From CAYTTR01 sp964440805 (GTDB taxonomy: Bacteria > Acidobacteriota > Aminicenantia > Aminicenantales > Aminicenantaceae), in NCBI GenBank assembly GCA_964440805.1, contig CAYTTR010000002.1, forward strand, positions 1 through 64,000: a DNA stretch of 64,000 bases, written 5' to 3'. A program made the translations under genes and the position numbers. The notes beneath the pieces are model-generated. The model searched no databases. It was not told where the DNA came from and was given only the letters and a program-made list of their open reading frames with translations. How positions within the stretch are numbered: the first letter of the stretch is position 1; every line of letters starts with the position of its first letter. This document shows positions 1-8,414 of the stretch, piece after piece.

Positions 1-57
1 CAGCTGCGTGTCCTGTGCCTCGTATCTGCAGCTACCTCGACTCGTGAATAATCCAGG
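1..57. repeat. Possible end of a mobile element at the window edge
   Basis: The 13 bases at 45-57 (TGAATAATCCAGG) are identical to the outer end of the 155-bp inverted-repeat element at 40119-40273, read outward. They are followed by AT-rich sequence (TTAAATC), as is that element. The stretch 1-44 has no recognisable gene and reads differently from the AT-rich intergenic DNA next to it. The inference is that the window begins inside a longer element of the same family, perhaps one encoding its transposase, but most of it would lie outside the window. An 11-base partial match also occurs by chance inside ppdK, so the match alone is not proof. Confidence 0.35.
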
Positions 58-124
58 TTAAATCATTTTATTTATTCAAGCCTTTTTGGTTCAAGCATGG
101 TTTTTGTTGCTTGAAAAGGGAAGT

Positions 125-1036
125 TTAAACTTTTAAAGACCCAATCAGTTCCTTGATGTTTCCCATTTTTTCTTTTTTACAGAAAGTCTTTAGCTCTTTT
201 ATTATTCTGAGAATTATGCCAGGACTTATGAAATTGGCTGTTCCTACCTGGATGGCCCGGGCTCCGGCAACAAGGAATTCCACGGCATCTTCTCCGCTAC
301 AGATTCCCCCCATACCCACAACGGGAATTTTTACAGATCTTGCCACCTGATAAACCATTCTCAAAGCGATAGGCTTTATAGCCGGGCCGCTTAATCCTCC
401 CATAACATTGTTTAGTCTGGGTTTTCTGGAATGAGGGTCTATTGCCATGGCCAGAAAAGTGTTAATTAGGGATATAGCGTCGGAACCAGCTTCTTCGGCA
501 GCCCGGGCTATGGCTACAATATCGGTCACATTGGGGGAGAGCTTGGTCATAACAGGCCTTGCGGTTGCTTGTTTAACTCTTTTTACTACCTGGAAAGTTA
601 ATTCTGGGTCCTGAGATGGACAGCGGCCGTCTTTTTTGATATTGGGGCAGGAGATATTCAATTCGTAAAAAGAGATGCCTTTTTCTTTGTCGAGGAACTC
701 GGCAACACGGGCGTATTCTTCATCATTCTCTCCGCAAATATTAACGATCAGGGCTGTTTCATATTGGCGCAAGCGCGGCAGAATATCCTTGATAAATGAT
801 TTTACTCCAATCCCCTGTAAACCGATGGCGTTTATCAAACCGCAGGAGGTCTCCACCAGGCGGGGAGGGGGGTTTCCCTCCCGTGGAGAAAAATAGAGGC
901 CTTTGACCACAAAACCTCCCAACTTGTTGAGATCAAGAAATGGCGTAAATTCTAATCCGTAGCCAAAGGTGCCGCTGGCAGCCAGGACAGGATTTTTCAG
1001 TTTAAAAAAACCTAGATCAACAGCAATGTCTACCAT
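125..1036 (-). CDS. pyrD: Dihydroorotate dehydrogenase B, catalytic subunit
   Basis: This 303-residue FMN enzyme oxidises dihydroorotate to orotate in pyrimidine synthesis. The FMN-barrel signatures are present: an N-terminal NPVLAASGTFGYG, the loop NISCPN with the catalytic-base cysteine at Cys130, a KLSPN strand, and the phosphate-binding glycine stretch around VVGMGGI near residue 243. A cysteine rather than a serine base, together with an adjacent pyrK, identifies the class 1B type, which passes electrons to NAD+ through PyrK. The ATG lies 3 bases after the pyrK stop, and the last pyrK codons (GAGGAGGAA) double as the ribosome binding site, so the two are translationally coupled. No convincing terminator follows. 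Confidence 0.95.
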   Translation of the reverse strand: MVDIAVDLGFFKLKNPVLAASGTFGYGLEFTPFLDLNKLGGFVVKGLYFSPREGNPPPRLVETSCGLINAIGLQGIGVKSFIKDILPRLRQYETALIVNICGENDEEYARVAEFLDKEKGISFYELNISCPNIKKDGRCPSQDPELTFQVVKRVKQATARPVMTKLSPNVTDIVAIARAAEEAGSDAISLINTFLAMAIDPHSRKPRLNNVMGGLSGPAIKPIALRMVYQVARSVKIPVVGMGGICSGEDAVEFLVAGARAIQVGTANFISPGIILRIIKELKTFCKKEKMGNIKELIGSLKV

Positions 1037-1039
1037 GAA

Positions 1040-1837
1040 CTATTCCTCCTCCCAGGTTATCTGGGGAAGAGAAAACACAGGCCCTTCTTGGCAGATTTTA
1101 GTCCAGGCTGCTTTTCCATCCGATCCCTTTATTTTTTTTACACAACCCCAGCAGGCTCCAAAACCACATCCCATCATTGATTCCAGTGAGAATTCAGCGG
1201 GTATAGCTAATCTGGTGGCAATTTCGGCTGTTTTTTTCAGCATCTCCTCCGGTCCGCAAGCGTAAACTAAGCGAGGAGAAAGCCGGGGGAGTTCATCCTC
1301 CAGAACATCAGTTATCATTCCTTTTTTTCCCAGTGAGCCGTCTTCTGTGGAGATAAAAAGAGGGGTTCCAAGCTTTTGAAACCGGTCCCTTAAAGGCAGG
1401 TCATGGAAAGTTTTGCCGCCGTAGAAAATGGCCAAAGAATAGCTGTTTTTAAGAAGTTCATGAGCCAGAAAATACAACGGAGCGATTCCCCGACCGCCGC
1501 CGGCCAGGCACAGCAGGGAACCTGAGGGCTGAATTTCTGTAGAAAATCCCTTTCCCAGAGGGCCGATTATTTCCAGCTGCTCCCCGGACCTTTTTTGTCC
1601 CAGGATGGAGGTCCCCGTTCCTGAGGCAAAAAAGAAAAGAGAAATTTTTGTTCGGGAGACTGAATGGATGCTCAAAGGCCGGCGCAGGAGGGGATAAGGA
1701 AAGGGATTGACCCGTACCATAACGAATTGTCCGGGTTTAGCTTCAGAGGCAACGGCGGCTGCCTCGAGCCAAAGCAGATGATAATCCCCCCATTTTTCTT
1801 TTCCCACTATTTCGGTCGGTATTTCTGTGGCTGGCAT
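1040..1837 (-). CDS. pyrK: Dihydroorotate dehydrogenase B, electron transfer subunit
   Basis: This is the flavin and iron-sulfur subunit (265 aa) that carries electrons from PyrD to NAD+. It has a ferredoxin-reductase fold: the FAD-binding motif RRPLSI at residues 52-57, a glycine-rich FAD/NAD stretch LAGGGRGIAPL near 111-121, and the nucleotide motif CGPEEM near 194. The C-terminal [2Fe-2S] ligands are Cys224, Cys229, Cys232 and Cys249. The length matches the family. It is the first gene of the pyrK-pyrD pair and is transcribed divergently from the aminotransferase at 2217. The ribosome binding site before this ATG is weak. Confidence 0.95.
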   Translation of the reverse strand: MPATEIPTEIVGKEKWGDYHLLWLEAAAVASEAKPGQFVMVRVNPFPYPLLRRPLSIHSVSRTKISLFFFASGTGTSILGQKRSGEQLEIIGPLGKGFSTEIQPSGSLLCLAGGGRGIAPLYFLAHELLKNSYSLAIFYGGKTFHDLPLRDRFQKLGTPLFISTEDGSLGKKGMITDVLEDELPRLSPRLVYACGPEEMLKKTAEIATRLAIPAEFSLESMMGCGFGACWGCVKKIKGSDGKAAWTKICQEGPVFSLPQITWEEE

Positions 1838-2000
1838 GGTTCAAACCGGAATCCCTGTAATACATAACAGAATTAGAAGACCTAAGCAATAAAAAATTTG
1901 GGGTTAATCTTCATTATCTCTCACAAATGTTTCCTCAAATTTTAATCATAGTAACTCTAAATTGTTTTCCTATAATGAAAAAAGGAAAAAAAACATGATA

Positions 2001-2064
2001 GGGCATGGTGTGTCTCCGCCCACAGCGTAGAGGTGTGGAGTGAGGACGGAGATACACCATGTCC
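2001..2064. repeat. Long imperfect palindrome (REP-like hairpin)
   Basis: The arms 2001-2020 and 2045-2064 pair at 17 of 20 positions, and the mismatches are G/T or C/A pairs compatible with wobble in RNA. A second small stem (CCACA at 2020-2024 with TGTGG at 2034-2038) sits inside the loop. It lies in the 379-bp divergent space between pyrK and the aminotransferase gene, upstream of the promoter at 2145. It has no T-tract, so it is not an obvious intrinsic terminator. It resembles an extragenic palindromic repeat, but only one copy is seen in this window. The rest of 1838-2144 is AT-rich with no gene. Confidence 0.6.
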
Positions 2065-2144
2065 TCCCCATACTCGACCGGCTCAAAATTTAGGATCCGG
2101 TTCTTTCTTAAAGGGCTCTATGACGAAAAGTGGGGTTCTTAAAG

Positions 2145-2174
2145 TTGACAACATTCTTTTCAATCTGTCATAAT
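2145..2174 (+). promoter_or_regulatory. Sigma-70 type promoter for the aminotransferase
   Basis: A perfect -35 TTGACA at 2145-2150 is followed after 18 bases by CATAAT at 2169-2174 (5 of 6 to consensus). The start codon of the next gene is at 2217, with a GGAGGG ribosome binding site at 2203-2208, giving a leader of roughly 35 nt. Confidence 0.7.
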
Positions 2175-2216
2175 TCACGTTTGCACTTATGAGATAATAT
2201 TTGGAGGGAATCATCA

Positions 2217-3413
2217 ATGAACATTTCTAAAAGGGGTCGGGATATACAGGCATCTCCCATAAGAAAGCTGAAGCCACTGGCAGATGCTGCTCAAAAACGG
2301 GGAATCAAGGTTTATTTTATTAATATCGGCCAACCCGACATTCCCACACCACAACCGGTCTGGGAGGCTTTCTGTAATCCGGAAGATAAAGTCTTGAGCT
2401 ATGGGCCGGCCCAGGGTTTTTCCGAACTAAGACAGGCTATCGCAGATTATTATTGTTCCTATGGAATTCCTATTGAAGCGGATAATGTGATTATTACCAT
2501 TGGAGGATCGGAAGCCATTCATTTTGCCTTCAGTGCGGTTTCAGATCCCGGAGGAGACATAATAATTCCAGAACCATATTATACTAATTATAATGGCTAT
2601 GCCGCCTTTGCTGATGTTCATATTATTCCTCTCACCTTGAAATTGGAGGAAGGATTTCGCCTTCCTTCGCAGGATGAGATTGAATCCAGGATTACTCCCA
2701 GAACAAAGGCCGTGCTTCTCTGTTCACCAAACAATCCCACAGGAACTGTTTACACAAGGGAAGAAATAAGAAGTGTTGTTGATCTTGCCCGCAAATATGA
2801 TCTTTTTCTCATTGCTGATGAAGTCTACAAGGAATTCGTCTATGAAGGGGAGGTGCATACCAGTGTCCTTGAATTTCCAGAAGCAAAGGAAAGAACCATT
2901 GTTATTGACAGTATTTCCAAACGTTTTTCCTGTTGTGGAGCCAGGGTAGGGGCTGTCATTACCCGGAATGAACAAGTTTATGAGGCAGTCTTGAAATTCG
3001 CTCAAGCCCGCCTATGTCCCCCTACCATGGAACAACGGGCAGCCTTAGCTGCTTACCGGATGGGGCGTGATTACTTTCCCCCCATAAGAGAAGAATATAA
3101 AAAAAGGCGGGATGTTCTTTATGAAAGCTTAAAATCTATTCCCGGGTTGATAGTGAGAAAACCGCAAGGAGCTTTTTACATGATTGTCAAGCTTCCTGTC
3201 AAAGACAGCGAACATTTTGTCCGCTGGATGTTGAGTGATTTTCAGCTTGAGGGTGAAACAGTAATGGTCGCTCCGGCCCAGGGATTCTACGCTACGGCGG
3301 AAAAAGGGAAGGATGAAGTCCGGATTGCCTACGTTCTAAAAGAGGAAGATTTGAAAAAGGCCATTAAAGTTTTTGGGGTGGGATTGGAGAAATACTGTAG
3401 TTTGTTTGCCTGA
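2217..3413 (+). CDS. Class I/II PLP-dependent aminotransferase
   Basis: This 398-residue fold-type I aminotransferase belongs to the aspartate/alanine aminotransferase (AAT-I) group. The pyridoxal-phosphate lysine is Lys235 in SISKRFS. Other family marks are the substrate-side GQPDIPTP near residue 38, SPNNPTG near 170, the Asp/Tyr pair in IADEVYKEF, and an Arg in GARVGA. The double cysteine after the lysine motif (RFSCCGAR) is less common. The amino-acid specificity cannot be read from sequence. It starts at an ATG 8 bases downstream of GGAGGG and has its own strong promoter. The rhodanese gene follows 18 bases later in the same direction. Confidence 0.9.
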   Translation: MNISKRGRDIQASPIRKLKPLADAAQKRGIKVYFINIGQPDIPTPQPVWEAFCNPEDKVLSYGPAQGFSELRQAIADYYCSYGIPIEADNVIITIGGSEAIHFAFSAVSDPGGDIIIPEPYYTNYNGYAAFADVHIIPLTLKLEEGFRLPSQDEIESRITPRTKAVLLCSPNNPTGTVYTREEIRSVVDLARKYDLFLIADEVYKEFVYEGEVHTSVLEFPEAKERTIVIDSISKRFSCCGARVGAVITRNEQVYEAVLKFAQARLCPPTMEQRAALAAYRMGRDYFPPIREEYKKRRDVLYESLKSIPGLIVRKPQGAFYMIVKLPVKDSEHFVRWMLSDFQLEGETVMVAPAQGFYATAEKGKDEVRIAYVLKEEDLKKAIKVFGVGLEKYCSLFA

Positions 3414-3431
3414 ATCCGGGGATGCAGGAAA

Positions 3432-3926
3432 ATGAAGAGCAGGCTGAACTGGAAAAAAACCTTACTTGAAGCTGGATTGATACTCCTGTTAAGTATTTTG
3501 CTGGGGACAGTATCTAATTTGCCTTCAATTAAAAGCTTTTTTGCCGGTGATTTTGACCAAAGCTTTGTTTCCTTGGATGAATATCCAGGTCTTGTTTATA
3601 TCTCTGGTGAAGAGGCAGAAGAACTCTTCTTTTCTGGTGAGGCGGTTTTTGTTGACAGCCGTCCCTTTGAAGACTATGAAAAAGGCCATATTTTGAATGC
3701 TCTTAGTATACCTTTTGATGAGGTTGACCGGGTTTTAAACCAGAGGGAAATAAATCCCCAGGATATTTTGGTGATATATTGTGATGGCCAGGGATGTCGA
3801 TCAAGCGAAATTCTGGCGATGAGACTTCACCGGGAAGGATTTTCCCGCATAAAGGTGTTTTTTGGAGGCTGGGAAGAATGGATAGCCCGGGGACTGCCTG
3901 TAGCAAGTTATGAAGATGAAAAATAA
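3432..3926 (+). CDS. Membrane-anchored rhodanese-like sulfurtransferase
   Basis: The protein has 164 residues. Residues 10-26 form a hydrophobic N-terminal helix (membrane anchor), and a single rhodanese domain covers about 50-158. The active-site loop is IYCDGQGCRSS, with the expected catalytic Cys117 and Arg123 (C-x5-R), so it should be active in sulfur transfer. CDGQGC adds a second cysteine in the loop. The start of the next gene overlaps the end of this one by 17 bases, indicating co-translation with the MauE/DoxX-like protein. Rhodanese-MauE/DoxX pairs recur in bacteria, but their joint role is not settled. Confidence 0.85.
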   Translation: MKSRLNWKKTLLEAGLILLLSILLGTVSNLPSIKSFFAGDFDQSFVSLDEYPGLVYISGEEAEELFFSGEAVFVDSRPFEDYEKGHILNALSIPFDEVDRVLNQREINPQDILVIYCDGQGCRSSEILAMRLHREGFSRIKVFFGGWEEWIARGLPVASYEDEK

Positions 3927-4332
3927 GGGATTATTTTTTTTCGTTCGTTTGATAGTGGGAGGGATATTTATCTGGGCTGGTGTGCTGAAAATCATAAATC
4001 CTCTGGAGTTTGTCAGTGATATCATGAACTACAGAGTATTTTCCCGGGAAGTAGCCTTTTTGGCTGCTCTGATTCTTCCTTGGGTGGAAGTAATCGCCGG
4101 GCTGTTTCTTATAGCCGGTATTTTTCAGAGGGGAGCTTCTTTTATCCTCTCGGCAATGCTGTTTGTTTTTATGGTCTTGGTAGCTGTTACCATTTTCCGC
4201 GGCATTAACATAGAATGCGGCTGCTTCGGTCAGGTAAGCCGGGAGGTTAATTTACAATTACTTCTTATCGATGCTGTCCTTTTCGCTGGGGCTTTCTTCC
4301 TTTTCATAAGGGGGAACGTTCCCCTCGATTGA
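3910..4332 (+). CDS. MauE/DoxX-family membrane protein
   Basis: This is a small (140 aa) integral membrane protein with four predicted helices at about 8-28, 45-70, 76-96 and 112-133. A CGC motif (Cys103, Cys105, in IECGCFG) just before the last helix is characteristic of MauE-like proteins, which are linked to disulfide or thiol chemistry. It overlaps the rhodanese gene by 17 bases, and an alternative in-frame ATG lies 6 bases downstream. The last codons (Arg-Gly-Asn-Val-Pro-Leu-Asp) are built from a perfect 14-bp REP palindrome at 4311-4324, suggesting that the natural C-terminus was altered by a repeat insertion. Confidence 0.8.
   Translation: MKMKNKGLFFFVRLIVGGIFIWAGVLKIINPLEFVSDIMNYRVFSREVAFLAALILPWVEVIAGLFLIAGIFQRGASFILSAMLFVFMVLVAVTIFRGINIECGCFGQVSREVNLQLLLIDAVLFAGAFFLFIRGNVPLD
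4311..4324. repeat. REP-like palindrome GGGGAACGTTCCCC
   Basis: This perfect 14-bp palindrome is the core of a repeat that recurs at 7118, 28881 and, as an inverted doublet, at 58361-58498. Here it lies inside the last codons of the MauE/DoxX-like gene. Confidence 0.6.
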
Positions 4333-4407
4333 GGTTGAAATTTTTGCTGTCTCTGTGTATATTTATATATCAAAGTTAATCTTTTTACCCCTTGAAAGGA
4401 GTTGAAA

Positions 4408-7116
4408 ATGGCGGGAAAATACGTCTACTTTTTTGGAAAAGGTCAGGCTGAAGGAAACAGGAAAATGAGAGATATCCTGGGAGGAAAAGGTGCCGATCTG
4501 GCCGAAATGGCGTCAATAGGGCTTCCGGTTCCCCCTGGTTTTACAGTATCGAGTGAAGTTTGTAATCTTTTCTTGAAAAAAGGAGAAAGGATACCAGAGG
4601 ATGTAGAAAATCAAATTTATGAGAATCTTGAAAAACTGGAAGCTCAAATTGGCTCAAAGTTTGGAGATGAAAACAATCCTCTTTTATTATCAGTCAGGTC
4701 AGGGGCCAAATTTTCCATGCCGGGAATGATGGATACAATCCTTAACCTGGGTCTTAATGACAAAACAGTTGAAGGTTTGGCCAGCAAGAGCGGGAATCGG
4801 AGGTTCGCTTTTGACTGTTACCGAAGGCTTATCCAGATGTTCAGTGATGTGGTTCTGGAGATTCCCAAGAGAAAATTCGAGGAAGTTCTGAAAAAAAAGA
4901 AAGAAGAGCTCAGTGTCAAACTGGATTTTGAATTAAATGAGAAAACACTAAAAGAAATAATTGGTGAATACAAGAAAGTAGTTAAACAAGAATCAGGAAG
5001 GGAATTTCCCCAGGATGTAAAAGAGCAGCTATTTATGTCCATGACCGCGGTGTTCAAGAGTTGGAATAATCCCAGGGCCATTACTTACCGGCGCTTGAAT
5101 CATATACCCCATGATCTGGGAACGGCTGTCAATGTTCAGCTCATGGTTTTTGGGAATTTCGGAGACACTTCGGCCACTGGAGTTGGTTTTACCAGGAACC
5201 CGGCTACGGGAGAAAAAGAACTTTACGGTGAATACTTGGTGAATGCTCAGGGAGAAGATGTGGTGGCTGGTATCAGGACACCGCAGCCCTTGATTGCCCT
5301 GAAGGAACAAATGCCTGATGTCTACCGGGAATTGGAAGAGATTACCAGTCGATTAGAAAAGCATTATAAAGACATCCAGGATTTTGAATTTACCATCCAG
5401 GAAGGAAAGCTTTATATGCTGCAGACTCGCAGCGGAAAAAGAACCGGTATGGCTGCTGTAAGAATAGCGGTTGATTTAGTCAAAGAGGGACTCATATCCA
5501 AGAAGGAAGCCTTAAAACTTGTGGAGCCTGATGCCCTTAATCAGCTTCTTCATCCTGTCTTCGATCCAGAAGAGATGTCACGTCATGAGATGTTGGCTGA
5601 GGGATTAGCAGCTTCGCCGGGAGCTGCCAGCGGGCAGGTAATATTTAGTGCCGATGAAGCGGTTGCCTGGAAAGATAAAGGAAAAAGAGTTGTTTTAGTA
5701 AGAGAAGAAACTTCTCCCGATGATATTCATGGGATGAGTGCAGCTCAAGGTATTTTGACAGTCACAGGGGGAATGACTTCTCACGCCGCTGTAGTGGGGC
5801 GTCAGATGGGAAAACCGGCTGTTGTAGGCTGCGGCTCACTGCAGCTAAACAGCGAGAAGAAACTTTTCAAGGTTGGCCAGCATACAGTTAAGGAAGGAGA
5901 CTGGGTTTCAATGGATGGGACAACTGGAGAAGTTCTCCTTGGAGAAATCCAGACCAAGCCTTCTGAAATAATCCAGGTTCTCCAGGGTGAAATGAAGCCT
6001 GAGGATTCACGAATATACCGGGATTTCTCAGAACTCATGACCTGGGCAGATGAAGTTAGAAAGCTTGGAGTAAGAGCAAATGCCGATACCCCGGCTGATG
6101 CCCGGATGTCTTTTGCCTTTGGAGCCGAAGGGATTGGTTTGGCTCGAACAGAGCATATGTTTTTTGAACGGGAGAGACTTCCTATTATTAAAGACATGAT
6201 ACTCTCCGAAACAGAGGAAGCCCGGAGGAAACATCTGGAAAAGCTTTTGCCTTTTCAGAAGAAGGACTTTTATGAGCTGTTCAAGGAAATGAAAGGTCAT
6301 CCAGTGACCATCCGGACTCTGGACCCTCCCCTGCATGAATTTTTACCCAAGAAAGAAGATTTAATGGTGGAAATAGTTGAGCTCAAAAGCAAGGGAGGAG
6401 ACAGGAAAAAGATCGAACAGCTGGAAAAACTCCTGGAAAGAGTTAGAGCCTTGTCGGAATTTAATCCCATGCTGGGTCACCGGGGTTGCCGGCTGGGAGT
6501 GACCTATCCTGAAATAATTGAAATGCAGGCCAGGGCGATTTTTGAGGCAGCATGTGAGCTGGTTAAAGAAGGAGGAAAAGTTGTTCCAGAGATAATGGTT
6601 CCTCTTGTTGGAGCTGTTGAAGAACTGGCTCACCAGAAGAAAATAATAGTTGATGTGGCTGAAGAGCTAATTAAGAGATATGATGTAAAAGTTGCTTACT
6701 CAGTAGGGACCATGATCGAGATTCCGCGGGCAGCCATTACTGCTGCCAATGTGGCTGAAGAGGCAGACTTCTTTTCTTTCGGAACCAATGACCTTACCCA
6801 GACCACTTTTGGAATTTCGCGTGATGATGGAGCCGGTTTTATTAACCACTACCTGGTTCATGGTATCTGGCAAGATAATCCCTTTGAAACAATTGACCAA
6901 GAGGGAGTAGGAGTGCTCATGGACTGGGCGGTTAAAGAGGGAAGAAAGACCTGTCCTGATCTCAAAGTAGGAATCTGTGGAGTTCATGGGGGGGAGCCCC
7001 GCTCTATTAAATTCTGTCACAAGGTCGGTCTGAATTATGTAAGTTGCTCAGCTTACCAAGTGCCTATCGCTCGTCTGGCTGCTGCTCAAGTTGCCCTGGA
7101 AGATGAGAAAGATTAA
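4408..7116 (+). CDS. ppdK: Pyruvate, phosphate dikinase
   Basis: PPDK interconverts pyruvate, ATP and phosphate with PEP, AMP and diphosphate, and is a typical glycolytic/gluconeogenic enzyme of anaerobes. The 902 residues comprise an ATP-grasp domain, the swivelling phosphohistidine domain with the catalytic His459 in GGMTSHAAVV, and a PEP/pyruvate TIM barrel with the catalytic Cys857 in GICGVHGGEP. That motif normally reads GICGEHGG, and here the Glu is Val. The ATG at 4408 is chosen over an upstream in-frame TTG (4402) because AAAGGAG at 4395-4401 ends 6 bases before the ATG. No partner regulatory protein gene is nearby. Confidence 0.96.
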   Translation: MAGKYVYFFGKGQAEGNRKMRDILGGKGADLAEMASIGLPVPPGFTVSSEVCNLFLKKGERIPEDVENQIYENLEKLEAQIGSKFGDENNPLLLSVRSGAKFSMPGMMDTILNLGLNDKTVEGLASKSGNRRFAFDCYRRLIQMFSDVVLEIPKRKFEEVLKKKKEELSVKLDFELNEKTLKEIIGEYKKVVKQESGREFPQDVKEQLFMSMTAVFKSWNNPRAITYRRLNHIPHDLGTAVNVQLMVFGNFGDTSATGVGFTRNPATGEKELYGEYLVNAQGEDVVAGIRTPQPLIALKEQMPDVYRELEEITSRLEKHYKDIQDFEFTIQEGKLYMLQTRSGKRTGMAAVRIAVDLVKEGLISKKEALKLVEPDALNQLLHPVFDPEEMSRHEMLAEGLAASPGAASGQVIFSADEAVAWKDKGKRVVLVREETSPDDIHGMSAAQGILTVTGGMTSHAAVVGRQMGKPAVVGCGSLQLNSEKKLFKVGQHTVKEGDWVSMDGTTGEVLLGEIQTKPSEIIQVLQGEMKPEDSRIYRDFSELMTWADEVRKLGVRANADTPADARMSFAFGAEGIGLARTEHMFFERERLPIIKDMILSETEEARRKHLEKLLPFQKKDFYELFKEMKGHPVTIRTLDPPLHEFLPKKEDLMVEIVELKSKGGDRKKIEQLEKLLERVRALSEFNPMLGHRGCRLGVTYPEIIEMQARAIFEAACELVKEGGKVVPEIMVPLVGAVEELAHQKKIIVDVAEELIKRYDVKVAYSVGTMIEIPRAAITAANVAEEADFFSFGTNDLTQTTFGISRDDGAGFINHYLVHGIWQDNPFETIDQEGVGVLMDWAVKEGRKTCPDLKVGICGVHGGEPRSIKFCHKVGLNYVSCSAYQVPIARLAAAQVALEDEKD

Positions 7117-7117
7117 A

Positions 7118-7149
7118 GGGGGGACGTTCCCCAAAGGGACACCCCTTCC
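7118..7149. repeat. REP-like palindromic unit
   Basis: It begins two bases after the ppdK stop. It shares the core GGGGACGTTCCCC followed by an AAGGGACACC-like tail with the arms of the doublet at 58361-58498. It may act as a 3' hairpin for ppdK. Confidence 0.55.
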
Positions 7150-7244
7150 CCTGGATAAGCAGGACCTCGTTTTAATTATCTCGTTTTAATTATTTTTAAT
7201 TTAGGTTTCTCTTCCATTTTGTGTGCGGATGCAAACAGAACTTT

Positions 7245-7330
7245 AGAGCATCAGGTATGTCCGGAGAGACATTAAGGCTCTATTTTTCTTGAACTGTTCT
7301 TTGAGGGAACACGAATAAGCCGGATAGCTT
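7245..7330 (-). repeat. Partial copy of the AGAGCATCAGG repeat family
   Basis: The sequence begins AGAGCATCAGGTATG and then follows the right half of the element at 14485-14734, in reverse orientation, with drift (ACATTAAGGC, TTCTTGAACTG, GAGGGAA blocks). No second inverted end is visible, so it appears to be a solo or decayed half. It occupies most of the 307-bp space between ppdK and the next gene, and the rest of that space has no gene. Confidence 0.55.
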
Positions 7331-7423
7331 GGATATATTGAGCCTGACTTAATAATTTGAGTGAACTCCTAACAGAAAATAGATTGAGAGAAAGCCTTTT
7401 TTTTGGTATGAATAGATTTTATC

Positions 7424-8413
7424 ATGCCGGTTAGAGAAGCATTGAAAAAACTCTATAAACAGAAATTCCCTTTTTCTTTTGTTTATCATAGTGCTTACTG
7501 GATGCTAAGGTTAGGCAAACATGTTTTTCCCCCACAAAAATACCGTTTACTCTTCGAAAAACTTCTAATTATGGGAGTGTTGAAAGAAAATCTTATTCTT
7601 TCTCGTCCTGCCACTGACGAGGAGCTTTCCTTGGTTCATGCGGAAAAACATCTAAAAAAAATATATAGCGGCAAGCTTTCCTCGTCCGAACAGGCATTCC
7701 TGGAGCTTCCTTTTTCCCCTGAAATAAGAGATTTTGCCTTGCTCAGCGTGGGTGGAACCATTCAGGCTGCTGAATCCGCCTTGGAAGGGCACCTGTCAGT
7801 TCATATTGGGGGAGGTTTTCATCATGCTTACCCTGACCACGGAGAAGGCTTCTGTTTGTTGAATGATGTAGCTGTGGCCACCCAGAAATTGATTGTGGAA
7901 GGCAGAGTGAATAAGGTCATGATAGTTGATGGTGATGTTCATCAGGGAAACGGTACAGCTGCGGTCTTCCGGGGCAGGCAGGATGTATTTACTTTTTCCA
8001 TTCATCAAATGGACATCTATCCAGCTCATAAAGAAAAATCTTCTCTGGATATTGGTTTGTGGTCAGGAGATGGAGACGATAAGTACCTTGAAGCTCTTCA
8101 GAGTAACTTCCCCCGTCTTTATGATGAATTTAAACCTGAGCTTGTTTTCTATCTGGCTGGAGCGGACCCTTACTGCCGGGATCAGTTAGGAGGCCTCAGG
8201 TTGACCAAAAAAGGATTGATGGATAGAGATCTCCTCATTCTTGAGGGAGCCAAGGAAAGAAACATTCCTCTGGTGGTACTTCTGGCCGGCGGGTACGCTT
8301 TTGATGTGGCTGATACAGTCAGTATCCACTTTAATACTATCCAAGCTGCCCGGAAAATCTACAAACAACGGATTCTAAAAGATGGTCATAGAAAATGGAT
8401 AAGGTGGCGTTAG
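7424..8413 (+). CDS. Histone deacetylase-fold amidohydrolase (AcuC/HDAC family)
   Basis: This 329-residue arginase/deacetylase-fold zinc hydrolase resembles bacterial HDAC-like and AcuC proteins. Visible active-site elements are the tandem His133-His134 (GGGFHHAYPDHG), the zinc ligands Asp171 and His173 in DGDVHQGNG, Asp248 in AGADPY, and the transition-state Tyr291 in AGGYA. Likely substrates are acetylated lysines or small acetylated amines; acetoin utilisation is not supported by its neighbours. An in-frame stop at 7409 limits the start to ATG 7424, which lacks a ribosome binding site. A TTGAGA/TATGAA pair just upstream suggests a very short leader. It converges with cutA, one base apart. 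Confidence 0.88.
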   Translation: MPVREALKKLYKQKFPFSFVYHSAYWMLRLGKHVFPPQKYRLLFEKLLIMGVLKENLILSRPATDEELSLVHAEKHLKKIYSGKLSSSEQAFLELPFSPEIRDFALLSVGGTIQAAESALEGHLSVHIGGGFHHAYPDHGEGFCLLNDVAVATQKLIVEGRVNKVMIVDGDVHQGNGTAAVFRGRQDVFTFSIHQMDIYPAHKEKSSLDIGLWSGDGDDKYLEALQSNFPRLYDEFKPELVFYLAGADPYCRDQLGGLRLTKKGLMDRDLLILEGAKERNIPLVVLLAGGYAFDVADTVSIHFNTIQAARKIYKQRILKDGHRKWIRWR

Positions 8414-8414
8414 T

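Noticed and set aside
90..115. Possible intrinsic terminator after pyrD (TTCAAGCA/TGCTTGAA)
   Set aside because: The stem is only 8 bp and AT-rich, with no T-tract on the pyrD-coding strand after it.
5966..5980. MITE end inside ppdK (AATAATCCAGG)
   Set aside because: It is an 11-base match within uninterrupted, conserved coding sequence and is best explained by chance.
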